Below, in pieces: positions 16,473 through 24,238 of a stretch of DNA of 64,000 nucleotides. Below the pieces are notes generated by a model, which was not told where the DNA came from, made no database searches, and saw only the letters and a list, made by a program, of their open reading frames with translations. The DNA lies in NCBI GenBank assembly GCA_002364215.1, contig DEXQ01000009.1, positions 142,843-206,842 of the forward strand, written 5' to 3'. The stretch comes from Aequorivita sp. UBA3180. GTDB lineage: Bacteria > Bacteroidota > Bacteroidia > Flavobacteriales > Flavobacteriaceae. The number at the start of each line of letters is the position of its first letter. Positions within the stretch are counted from its first letter, which is position 1. Both the position numbers and the translations under genes were made by a program.

Positions 16473-16512
16473 ATAACTATACAGGTTAAAGAATAAATTC
16501 TGATATAGTTAT
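16473..16512. repeat. 9-bp inverted repeat ATAACTATA/TATAGTTAT
   Basis: Perfect arms 16473-16481 and 16504-16512 with a 22-base spacer. There is no T-run, so it looks more like a protein site than a terminator. Confidence 0.55.
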
Positions 16513-16648
16513 ACAAATGTAAGTTGTCTGCTGCCGGTAATGCTATTTCATTTTTAAAACTTAAGCAATTTGGCGGCCTAGGGGGAGCTGATGTGGTGTT
16601 TTTCATATCAATTTTATAAGCATTCCAGTCATTATATATACTTTATTG

Positions 16649-16751
16649 AATACACCCCCTTAAAATATAGGGTGTTTATAAATTGTATAGTATAATATTA
16701 TAAATAAATTATAAAGTTTAGGGGGGTGTATTTCTGTTTTTTATACATTTG
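16649..16751 (+). promoter_or_regulatory. Dyad and -7 box upstream of glutamine synthetase III
   Basis: AATACACCCCCTTAAA (16649-16664) and its reverse complement at 16717-16732 match at 15 of 16 positions across 52 AT-rich bases. The -7 box TACATTTG lies at 16744-16751, 26 bases before the ATG. No TTG sits at the -33 position; instead the right arm of the dyad covers it. This suggests a promoter that depends on, or is blocked by, a dimeric regulator. The regulator is not identified. Confidence 0.55.
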
Positions 16752-16777
16752 CGCTTTCAAACCCTAAAAACAACACA

Positions 16778-18964
16778 ATGTCCACATTAAGATTTGAAGC
16801 AATTAAGGAAACCTTTAAAAGGACTCCTGTATCAGTTGAAGAACCAGCTAGGCGCTCCGAAATTTTCGGAAAAAACGTTTTCAATGAGGCTGCCATGAGG
16901 CAGTATCTTACAAAAGATTCTTTTAAGAGTGTAATGGATGCCGTGCAAAATGGCTCTAAAATTGAGCGACACATCGCCGACCACATTTCTACTGGTATGA
17001 AAGAATGGGCGATTGCAAAAGGCGCGACACATTACACACACTGGTTTCAGCCTTTAACCGGTGCGACTGCCGAAAAGCATGATGCTTTTTTTGAAACAAT
17101 GGAGAATGGCCAGGCAATTGAAAAATTTGGTGGTGGACAATTAGTACAACAGGAGCCCGATGCGTCCAGTTTCCCAAATGGCGGAATTAGAAATACTTTT
17201 GAAGCTCGTGGTTATACGGCTTGGGATCCAACATCACCGGCTTTCATTTATGGCACCACTTTATGTATTCCAACAGTTTTTGTTGCTTACACTGGCGAAG
17301 CATTAGATTACAAAACACCATTGCTAAGGGCATTACAAACTATTGACAATGCAGCGACTGCTGTGGCAAAATATTTTGATAAAAACGTTACTAAGGTAAA
17401 TGCAACCTTGGGCTGGGAACAAGAATATTTTCTTATAGATAGTGCTTTGGCGGCATCCCGTCCAGATATTTCTTTGGCTGGAAGAACTTTGTTGGGCCAT
17501 TCGTCTGCAAAGGGACAACAATTGGACGATCATTATTTTGGTTCCATTCCTGCGCGTGTTCTCAACTTTATGCGCCATTTGGAAACGGAGTGTATGCTTT
17601 TGGGCATTCCTGTAAAAACCCGTCACAATGAAGTTGCCCCCAATCAATTTGAGTTGGCCCCAATTTTTGAGGAAACCAATTTGGCTGTGGACCACAACTC
17701 ATTACTAATGGACTTGATGCATAAAATTGCTGATAAACATAATTTTAAGGTGTTGTTTCACGAGAAGCCTTTTGCAAATGTAAACGGAAGCGGAAAGCAT
17801 AACAATTGGTCTTTGGCAACAGATACGGGCGTTAACCTTCTAGGCCCTGGCAGCACGCCGATGAAGAACCTTCAGTTTCTAACTTTCTTCATTAATACCT
17901 TAAAAGCGGTAAATGAATATGAAGAATTACTTCGTGCCTCTATAGCCAGTGCAAGTAATGACCACCGATTGGGGGCCAATGAAGCTCCACCGGCAATCAT
18001 TTCGGCATTTATCGGTTCGCAATTAACCGAAGTTTTGGATGAACTTGAAAAAGTAACTAGCGGCAAACTTTCACCACAAGAGAAAACGGACTTAAAATTG
18101 AACGTGGTTGGTAAAATTCCTGAAATTTTATTGGATAACACAGACCGTAACCGGACTTCTCCTTTCGCTTTCACAGGTAACAAGTTTGAGTTCCGTGCTG
18201 TGGGTTCTACGGCCAACTGTGCGAACCCAATGACTGTTCTTAATGCGATTGTGGCAAAACAGCTAATTGATTTTAAAACAGAGGTTGATGCTTTGATTAA
18301 AAACAAGAAGATGAAGAAGGACGATGCCATCTTCAATGTTTTGAAAGAGTATATTAAGGACTCCAAGCGCATTCGTTTTGAAGGAGATGGTTATGGTGAA
18401 GCTTGGGAGAAAGAAGCTGAAAAACGAGGTTTGAGTAATCATAAAACTACCCCCCAGGCCTTAAAAGCTAAGATTTCCAAAAAGGCTATTTCACTTTTTG
18501 AAGAGTTGGGTATTATGAGCAAGGTAGAGCTCGAGGCGCGTTACGAGATTGAAATGGAAGACTATACCATGCGCATCCAGATAGAAGGGCGTATTTTGGG
18601 CGATATAGCTAGAAACCACGTGATACCTACTGCAATCCGCTATCAAAATATTTTGATTGAGAATGTTCAGGGACTAAAAAATATCTACGGAACCGATTTC
18701 AAAAAATTAGCTGGAGAGCAACTACAACTCATTGAACAAATAAGTGAACATATAGCAAAAATAAACAAAGGTATAACCGACATGATTGAGGCTCGTAAAA
18801 AAGCAAATAAAATTGAAGATGCGGAAAAAAGAGCTGTTACCTATTGCGATGATGTGAAATCATTTTTCCAAGTTATTCGTTATCATTGTGACAAGCTAGA
18901 ATTATTGGTAGATGATGAAATTTGGCCATTAACCAAGTATAGAGAACTTTTGTTTACAAAGTAA
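16778..18964 (+). CDS. glnN: Glutamine synthetase type III
   Basis: GSIII makes glutamine from glutamate, ammonia and ATP in the cytoplasm and is the usual form in Bacteroidota. The 728-residue length is diagnostic, since types I and II are 350-470. Recognisable blocks are LGWEQEYFLID, the MRHLETECMLLGIPVKTRHNEVAPNQFE stretch (about 270-297), FHEKPFANVNGSGKHNNWS and LGANEAPPAIISAF. The C-terminal third is the helical GSIII-specific extension. The gene is monocistronic: it has its own regulatory region and three hairpins downstream. Control by nitrogen status is likely but inferred. Confidence 0.97.
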   Translation: MSTLRFEAIKETFKRTPVSVEEPARRSEIFGKNVFNEAAMRQYLTKDSFKSVMDAVQNGSKIERHIADHISTGMKEWAIAKGATHYTHWFQPLTGATAEKHDAFFETMENGQAIEKFGGGQLVQQEPDASSFPNGGIRNTFEARGYTAWDPTSPAFIYGTTLCIPTVFVAYTGEALDYKTPLLRALQTIDNAATAVAKYFDKNVTKVNATLGWEQEYFLIDSALAASRPDISLAGRTLLGHSSAKGQQLDDHYFGSIPARVLNFMRHLETECMLLGIPVKTRHNEVAPNQFELAPIFEETNLAVDHNSLLMDLMHKIADKHNFKVLFHEKPFANVNGSGKHNNWSLATDTGVNLLGPGSTPMKNLQFLTFFINTLKAVNEYEELLRASIASASNDHRLGANEAPPAIISAFIGSQLTEVLDELEKVTSGKLSPQEKTDLKLNVVGKIPEILLDNTDRNRTSPFAFTGNKFEFRAVGSTANCANPMTVLNAIVAKQLIDFKTEVDALIKNKKMKKDDAIFNVLKEYIKDSKRIRFEGDGYGEAWEKEAEKRGLSNHKTTPQALKAKISKKAISLFEELGIMSKVELEARYEIEMEDYTMRIQIEGRILGDIARNHVIPTAIRYQNILIENVQGLKNIYGTDFKKLAGEQLQLIEQISEHIAKINKGITDMIEARKKANKIEDAEKRAVTYCDDVKSFFQVIRYHCDKLELLVDDEIWPLTKYRELLFTK

Positions 18965-18995
18965 CTTTAACAAAAAATTAACAATTTATGTTAAG

Positions 18996-19027
18996 AACCG
19001 ATTAAGTACATTTAATCGGTTTTTTTT
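18996..19027 (+). terminator. Terminator of glutamine synthetase III
   Basis: A perfect 10-bp stem (18996-19005 with 19012-19021, AACCGATTAA/TTAATCGGTT), a 6-nt loop and a run of T residues, 31 bases after the stop codon. Confidence 0.9.
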
Positions 19028-19040
19028 ATTTTTCATCTAT

Positions 19041-19101
19041 AAAAAAGGGTTTTTTATATAGGAAAAACCCTTTTTTGAGAGGGGGGTTTCCCCCTTTTTT
19101 T
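19041..19101 (+). terminator. Two further hairpins behind the glutamine synthetase terminator
   Basis: A 14-bp stem (19041-19054 with 19063-19076, A6G3T5/A5C3T6) is followed by a 5-bp GGGGG/CCCCC hairpin (19082-19094) with seven T after it. With the stem at 18996 this makes three terminator-like structures in about 105 bases, insulating the curli locus. Confidence 0.7.
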
Positions 19102-19121
19102 CTTAACAGGTATGCGTAAGC

Positions 19122-19152
19122 TTGTGTAATTGCTTTTTTTGTTGCATCTTTG
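19122..19152 (+). promoter_or_regulatory. Candidate promoter of the curli locus
   Basis: TTG (19122-19124), a 20-base spacer and CATCTTTG (19145-19152), one mismatch from TAnnTTTG. If used, the transcript would have a leader of about 320 bases before the curlin ATG. That leader has a 6-bp hairpin AAGGAA-TCAG-TTCCTT at 19408-19423 and no ORF of note. From 18965 to 19476 nothing else is seen. Confidence 0.4.
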
Positions 19153-19476
19153 AATTGTAATTGATTGATAGTAATATCAAAAAATTACTTCTCCTCAAAA
19201 AAATGTTAAATAACAAACCTAATCCCCTTAGTTTCTTTTGAAGTTGTTAGTTGTTTTAATCAATTAATAATTTAAAGAGTTATTTAAAATTTAAATCCAC
19301 GTCTTTTGAATAAATGTTTTAACCTCAAGACATTTTAAAGACATTCTGAAACTATCCCCATAATAAAAAGTAGGCAAATCATTATATAATGAACTGTCAA
19401 GAAGACTAAGGAATCAGTTCCTTATTAAACGTAGAATATTTTTTTAACCAAATATTAATCTTTAAATCTTTTAATT

Positions 19477-20820
19477 ATGAAAAAAGTAGTTTTATGCGCA
19501 TTGGCGCTAATGGGGGGGACAGCGATGTTCGCTCAGTTCAATACAAGTACAGTTACACAAACTGGACTTTTGAACGTTAATGGAACACTACAGGTGGGAC
19601 TTATGAATAATTCCGATGTAGACCAAACAGGTAATTTAAACCTTAATGGTACCATGCAATTAGGTGACCATAATGATTCTGACACAGACCAAATGGGGAA
19701 CCTTAACCTTGCGGGTACTGCCCAATTGGGTAACCGCAACGAGGCAACCACAGACCAATTAGGGAATCTTAATGCTTCAGGTACGCTACAGGTGGGTAAC
19801 CGCAACGACGCCACTACATGGCAGTGGGGTAATCGTAACCTAAGCACTACCTCACAAATAGGAAACAGAAATGGATCTTTTGTTTGGCAAGATGGAAACC
19901 GTAATGAGTCTGACGTAGATCAAACAGGAAACCGTAACGATTCATATGTTGACCAGTGGGGTAACCGCAACAGCAGTGATGTTGATCAAGACGGAAATCG
20001 TAATGCTTCTGAAGTAGAGCAGTGGGGTAACAGAAACACTTCTATAGTAGACCAAGACGGAAATCGCAACAATGCTGATTTATTCCAAGGTGGAAACCGT
20101 AACTATTCTGAAGTATATCAAGATGGAAACCGTAACAATGCAACAACAGATCAAATAGGTAACCGTAACTACTCAGGTGTTGGCCAATATGGTAACCGTA
20201 ATGATAGTGATGTTGACCAAACAGGTAACAGAAACGGATCTTTGGTTATCCAAGATGGAAACCGCAATGATGCTGATACAGACCAAATGGGTAACAGAAA
20301 CAGTTCTTCAATTTTACAAGTAGGTAACCGAAATGATGCTAGAACTAATCAAGTAGGAAATGACAATATTTCTATAGTTGAGCAAATAGGTAACCGTAAC
20401 GAAAGTGATGTTGATCAATATGGCAACCGCAACTGGGCTGGAACAGGCCAATACGGTAACCGTAATGAGAGTACTACCTTCCAATTGGGAGATGACAACT
20501 ATGCTTTGACAATCCAAGACGGTAATGATAACGTTAGTTATACTGGTCAAGTAGGCTTCTTTAATGGTTCCGATGTATACCAAGTAGGTAACAGCAACTT
20601 TAATGCTGTAGGCCAAATAGGTTTAGGCAATTATTCTCTTGTTGAGCAATATGGAAATAGCAACATCAGTCTTGTTGGTCAAGCTGGTATAGGCCATTAT
20701 AGTCATAACTTACAAGTTGGTAACGGTAACTTTAGCTTAGTAGGCCAATTGGGTGTTGGTAACTGGAGTGATGTTCACCAATTTGGTAATGGTAACGTAG
20801 ATGTGACTTTGCAAAACTAA
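19477..20820 (+). CDS. Major curlin-like amyloid subunit, 38 repeats of 11 residues
   Basis: A 447-residue secreted protein. After a signal peptide (residues 1-19, ending MFAQ) and an 8-residue linker, the chain from residue 28 to 447 is 38 consecutive 11-residue units without a single insertion or deletion. The unit is Q-x-G-N-x-N-x-S-x-V-x, and 21 units contain exactly GNRN. This is the strand-loop motif of curlin (CsgA) repeats, where two units form one 22-residue rung; E. coli CsgA has five rungs, this would have nineteen. It is the likely major fibre subunit, placed first in an operon with csgE, csgF and csgG homologues. Confidence 0.93.
   Translation: MKKVVLCALALMGGTAMFAQFNTSTVTQTGLLNVNGTLQVGLMNNSDVDQTGNLNLNGTMQLGDHNDSDTDQMGNLNLAGTAQLGNRNEATTDQLGNLNASGTLQVGNRNDATTWQWGNRNLSTTSQIGNRNGSFVWQDGNRNESDVDQTGNRNDSYVDQWGNRNSSDVDQDGNRNASEVEQWGNRNTSIVDQDGNRNNADLFQGGNRNYSEVYQDGNRNNATTDQIGNRNYSGVGQYGNRNDSDVDQTGNRNGSLVIQDGNRNDADTDQMGNRNSSSILQVGNRNDARTNQVGNDNISIVEQIGNRNESDVDQYGNRNWAGTGQYGNRNESTTFQLGDDNYALTIQDGNDNVSYTGQVGFFNGSDVYQVGNSNFNAVGQIGLGNYSLVEQYGNSNISLVGQAGIGHYSHNLQVGNGNFSLVGQLGVGNWSDVHQFGNGNVDVTLQN
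19558..20820 (+). repeat. 33-bp coding tandem array in the curlin gene
   Basis: The DNA carries a strict 33-bp period (11 codons) over 38 copies, with GGTAACCGTAAC-like cores that vary mainly at third codon positions. Synonymous drift between units shows the array is old and held by protein selection. Confidence 0.9.
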
Positions 20821-20875
20821 AAATTATTCAAGAATATATTTAGATATTCAATTTTTAGAAAATAGCAAATTAAGT

Positions 20876-20908
20876 AGTATAAGAGCATCTAATCCGTGCT
20901 CTTATACT
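20876..20908 (+). promoter_or_regulatory. 12-bp stem-loop between major and minor curlin genes
   Basis: Perfect arms 20876-20887 and 20897-20908 (AGTATAAGAGCA/TGCTCTTATACT) with a 9-nt loop, 55 bases after the curlin stop. There is no clean T-run, so it may be an attenuating terminator or an mRNA 3'-end stabiliser that raises major over minor curlin expression. Confidence 0.6.
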
Positions 20909-21024
20909 TCTTTATAAAGGAAGGTCTTTGCCTCCAAATAGTAAGACAATTAGAAAATTAATTTCGTTTTTATTATTATTTTCTCAAAAAAAGCAATAAC
21001 TTAACTAACCTTAAAAAGAAAGAG

Positions 21025-21537
21025 ATGAAAACCTTAAAAGCCATAATGATCGTACTCGCTTTTATAGCGTTAGTGAATGTTTCTCATGCACAAACATATG
21101 TAGGAGATAATACAACTTCATTGGAAAGTCTTCAAAAGACAACTTCACTATTCAGTATTGTCGCTTCACAAAATATACCTCCAGCTGATGTAAATAATAG
21201 TATCCGTGTTCAGCAAATTGGAAATAACAATACTTCTTTTTCTAGTACAACATCAAATTATAGTAATATTTCCTTATCTCAACTCGGAAATAGCAACGAT
21301 ATATATCTTAATGTTTCTGCAAATAGGATATCAGAGGATGTAATCCAGGTTGGAAATAATCATAACTTTATAGATATGGACAATACCGGCAGACAAAATC
21401 ATGCTGCAAATGTTCTGCAATTTGGAACAAATCAGAATTTGATTTTGCTTGGAGGTCAGAATTCAATTTCCAATAACATGATAGTATCCATGCAGGGTAA
21501 AAATCAGACAATTATTATTCGCAACTTAAATAATTAA
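21025..21537 (+). CDS. Minor curlin / CsgB-like nucleator
   Basis: A 170-residue secreted protein with a signal peptide ending VSHAQ at residues 19-23. The first 35 mature residues are non-repetitive; then imperfect curlin units appear (QQIGNNNTSFS, SQLGNSNDIYL, IQVGNNHNFID, LQFGTNQNLIL), ending in a variant SMQGKNQTIIIRNLNN. Few, irregular units and a hydrophobic basic end are reminiscent of CsgB, the cell-bound nucleator. The role is inferred from repeats and position after the major curlin. Four bases separate its stop from the csgE start. Confidence 0.82.
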   Translation: MKTLKAIMIVLAFIALVNVSHAQTYVGDNTTSLESLQKTTSLFSIVASQNIPPADVNNSIRVQQIGNNNTSFSSTTSNYSNISLSQLGNSNDIYLNVSANRISEDVIQVGNNHNFIDMDNTGRQNHAANVLQFGTNQNLILLGGQNSISNNMIVSMQGKNQTIIIRNLNN

Positions 21538-21541
21538 GATT

Positions 21542-22336
21542 TTGTTTAAAATTTCTCAACATAGCATAGCATTATTAATATGCTTCGTGTTAATTTCCAA
21601 TATGGTCTTTTCCCAAATATACAACACTGAGGTTGAGGCTAATATTAACATGGAAAATAATGGCGATATGTACCAAATTACTGGTTCTGCAGTGAATAAA
21701 ACGGCATCGAATCAAAGTTTGCGATATGTTTTGTCTGTAATAAAAAATGGTCCAAATAATTCTAACACTTCCAAAAATGATCAAAGTGGTAGATTTATTT
21801 TAGAAATTGGACAAAAAAAGAATCTTTCCACCACCACAATTAACGCAGACGATAAGGACAGGGTTATTATTCTTCTATTAATTTATGATGAAGTAGACAA
21901 GCCCCTTGGTATGGATCGAGTTGTGATTAATGGGACAGAAGAAGATATTGAAAAGGAAAGACTTGAAAACGTGGAAAGGGAACAAACGGTAAATGTTTCT
22001 CCAGATGCAATAAACAAGGCAGAAGACGGCGTAATTTTAAGAGGGATTGTAACAGAAGAGACCAAAACAAAGCCTGGCAGGGATTTTTATAGAATGTTCT
22101 ACTCATTATACACCACAAATAATATAAATGGCGAGGAAATAGTAAACATTAAAGAAACGCTGTCCTTGAATAACAATACTAAAATTGAAATCTCTGTTGC
22201 TAATGAAACAGTATTGGAATTTTTTGTACGGCCCCAAGAAGAATATTTAAAGACAATGTCTGAGGTCGCTATTAAAAGAGTATATTGGTATTTACAAAAG
22301 TATAAAGAGAATAAAAACATTCAAAAGCATTATTGA
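21542..22336 (+). CDS. csgE: CsgE-type curli chaperone with CsgH-like N-terminal domain
   Basis: CsgE is the periplasmic factor that caps the CsgG channel and guides curlin to it. A signal peptide (1-25, ending VFSQ) precedes two domains. Residues about 163-255 match CsgE: GVILRGIVTEETKTKPGRDF, FYRMFYS, a TKIEISVANETVLEFFVRP strand block and the helix after it. Residues about 27-130 are beta-rich with LRYVLSVIKNG, SGRFILEIGQKKNLST and DRVIILLLIYD, which resemble CsgH/CsgC amyloid inhibitors. An acidic linker (131-160) joins them. E. coli CsgE is only about 129 residues. The start is TTG at 21542, the only one giving a full signal peptide. Confidence 0.85.
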   Translation: MFKISQHSIALLICFVLISNMVFSQIYNTEVEANINMENNGDMYQITGSAVNKTASNQSLRYVLSVIKNGPNNSNTSKNDQSGRFILEIGQKKNLSTTTINADDKDRVIILLLIYDEVDKPLGMDRVVINGTEEDIEKERLENVEREQTVNVSPDAINKAEDGVILRGIVTEETKTKPGRDFYRMFYSLYTTNNINGEEIVNIKETLSLNNNTKIEISVANETVLEFFVRPQEEYLKTMSEVAIKRVYWYLQKYKENKNIQKHY

Positions 22337-22446
22337 ATTAAATCAAATTAAAAAAATATATTTTTTATTAGCTTTGAATTTTAGTGTAAGCTTCTAAAAT
22401 AACTTTTTTCTCTCTTTATTGATGGTTTAGTTTAAAAACAAATAAC

Positions 22447-22821
22447 ATGAAAACTTTTTTTTTATTTTTATTTATAATGGTTTCTTCATACTGTGTTGGG
22501 CAACAATTAGTTTACAAGCCAATAAATCCAGCATTTGTAGGCGGAGAACCCTTTAATTATTCTTGGTTGCTAAATTCGGCTAACTCTCAAAACTCGTTTG
22601 AAGATTCAAAGTTTGATGCATTTGATAAACTTGACGGTTTTAACAACGGTCTTGATAATAAATTCGGCAATAATGGTTTTGGCAATGATAACTTACCCCC
22701 TAAAGGAACCTCAATTAGCGGGGATTTTCAATATGAGGTTTTTGAGTCGTCTAACGGATTGGTAATAAATGTTTTAAATATTGTAACTGGTGAAGCTACA
22801 CAGATAATCATCCCAAATTAA
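22447..22821 (+). CDS. csgF: Curli assembly factor CsgF
   Basis: CsgF binds the CsgG pore and helps anchor the nucleator at the cell surface. The 124-residue precursor has a signal peptide (about 1-18). The mature N-terminus LVYKPINPAFVGG followed by NYSWLLNSANSQNSF corresponds to the segment of E. coli CsgF that inserts into the CsgG channel. A flexible Asn/Gly/Asp linker (about 57-84) leads to a C-terminal beta domain (YEVFESSNGLVINVLNIVTG). It is followed after 7 bases by csgG. Confidence 0.93.
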   Translation: MKTFFLFLFIMVSSYCVGQQLVYKPINPAFVGGEPFNYSWLLNSANSQNSFEDSKFDAFDKLDGFNNGLDNKFGNNGFGNDNLPPKGTSISGDFQYEVFESSNGLVINVLNIVTGEATQIIIPN

Positions 22822-22828
22822 AATCAAT

Positions 22829-24238
22829 ATGAAGAATACGCTTACAAAGTTATGTATTGCAACTATCTCTTTTTTTTTGTGGGGTTGTGGAGCATATTTT
22901 AATCAACCTGTAGGACCGCAAGATGCCCGGATAGGTGAAATTACCCAACAAACTAAAACCCTCTATTCCCTTCCAGAACCTGCAGAGCCTATCATTGCGG
23001 GTGTTTATAACTTTAAAGATCAGACTGGTCAATACAAAAATATTGAAACAGGAAGTACCTTTAGCACAGCCGTTACACAAGGCGCTACTACAATTTTAAT
23101 TAAAGCTCTTGAAGATTCAAAGTGGTTCAGGCCGATTGAGCGTGAAAACATTAGCAATCTTCTGAATGAACGAAATATCATCAGAAGCACTCGTGAAGAG
23201 TATAGAAAGGCTGATGATCAAACCCCTACACGTTTGACCCCATTGTTATTTGCTGGAGTACTACTTGAAGGGGGAATTGTTTCCTATGACTCTAATATAC
23301 TTACTGGAGGTGCAGGAGCAAGATATTTTGGAACAGGAGCTTCTACGCAATACAGACAAGACCGTATAACGGTTTATTTAAGAGCTGTGTCCACAAATAC
23401 CGGTGAAGTATTAAAAACCGTTTATGTTTCAAAAACGATACTTTCTCAGGCCGTTGACGTTAGCTTGTTTAAATATGTTAATTTTCAACGTTTGCTTGAA
23501 GTAGAAACCGGATTTACAAAGAACGAACCAGCACAAATGGCAGTTAAGGAAGCAATCGAAAAATCTGTTGAAATGCTGATTGTAGAAGGAATAAAAGACA
23601 GGCTTTGGTCCACAAAGGATGGTGAAGAAAAGAATAAGGAAATTGTGGATGCCTACCTAAATGAAAAAGAAGCGGAGGAATCTACAGGTCTTTATGAAAG
23701 AAGATTTTTGAATTATGATTTCAGAAATACACTTTATGCAAATTTTGGAACTGCCCTTGTTGATGGAGATTATGAAACGGGAGTACTTGATTATAAGGCC
23801 GGGCTGGGATATAAATATAATATCATTCCTGAATTGAGCGTTAATGCTGATTTTCAGATATTTAAATTAAATAGTACACCCGAAATCAATCATTGGTGGG
23901 CCAGCGAAAGTTTGATTGTGGAATATAACATGCTCCCTTACGATAAAGTATCTCCTTTGTTTTTCGTAGGCCCCGGTGTCCTGCATTTTGTAGATGATAG
24001 TGGTTTTTTATACCTACAGAAATGGGACACATTTTTTAATATGAAGTTTGGTGCAGGCCTTCAGTACCGTGTTTCAAAAAGAATTTCATTTGAACTCAGC
24101 GGGGAGTGGAATGTTACTTTCACAGATAAAATTGACAATACGCCAAGGGGTAGAAGAGATGATTATTACTACACCTTTGGGCTTGGTCTTAATTATCATT
24201 TCAATTCAACAAAATCGAACATAAGGACTAATGAATAA
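22829..24238 (+). CDS. csgG: CsgG curli secretion pore with extra C-terminal beta-barrel
   Basis: CsgG is the outer-membrane lipoprotein nonamer that exports curlin subunits. The lipobox LWGC puts the lipid Cys at residue 20. The CsgG domain (to about 275) shows VYNFKDQTGQYKN, FSTAVTQGATTILIKAL, WFRPIERENISNLLNERNII, GGAGARYFGTG and VEGIKDRLW. In the constriction loop the Phe equivalent (F78) is kept, whereas Tyr51 and Asn55 of E. coli correspond to Ile and Thr in my alignment by eye. E. coli CsgG is 277 residues; here about 185 more form alternating beta strands ending YYTFGLGLNYHF, like a small outer-membrane barrel. Confidence 0.92.
   Translation: MKNTLTKLCIATISFFLWGCGAYFNQPVGPQDARIGEITQQTKTLYSLPEPAEPIIAGVYNFKDQTGQYKNIETGSTFSTAVTQGATTILIKALEDSKWFRPIERENISNLLNERNIIRSTREEYRKADDQTPTRLTPLLFAGVLLEGGIVSYDSNILTGGAGARYFGTGASTQYRQDRITVYLRAVSTNTGEVLKTVYVSKTILSQAVDVSLFKYVNFQRLLEVETGFTKNEPAQMAVKEAIEKSVEMLIVEGIKDRLWSTKDGEEKNKEIVDAYLNEKEAEESTGLYERRFLNYDFRNTLYANFGTALVDGDYETGVLDYKAGLGYKYNIIPELSVNADFQIFKLNSTPEINHWWASESLIVEYNMLPYDKVSPLFFVGPGVLHFVDDSGFLYLQKWDTFFNMKFGAGLQYRVSKRISFELSGEWNVTFTDKIDNTPRGRRDDYYYTFGLGLNYHFNSTKSNIRTNE

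Larger units (their letters stand above)
16214..16777. other. Intergenic region with tandem repeats and two dyads
   Basis: These 564 bases hold no convincing gene on either strand. They contain a 3 x 11-bp tandem repeat (16389-16421), a perfect 9-bp inverted repeat (16473-16481 with 16504-16512), a 16-bp inverted repeat (16649-16664 with 16717-16732) and a promoter-like -7 box before the glutamine synthetase gene. It is probably the regulatory region of that gene. Confidence 0.6.

Noticed and set aside
16394..16606. A 70-codon minus-strand frame in the intergenic region
   Set aside because: Its product has no recognisable motif and its Pro-rich ends come from tandem repeats and flanking non-coding DNA.
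16214..16777. Riboswitch or glnA-type RNA before glutamine synthetase
   Set aside because: No conserved riboswitch core is seen; the dyads look like DNA sites.
19533..20616. Long open frames on the strand opposite the curlin gene
   Set aside because: They result from the repeated codons read in antisense, and give low-complexity products without starts or motifs.
19558..20820. Regular 33-bp spacing suggesting a CRISPR-like or satellite array
   Set aside because: The period equals 11 codons of an open curlin frame with a signal peptide, and variation is mostly synonymous; it is a coding repeat.
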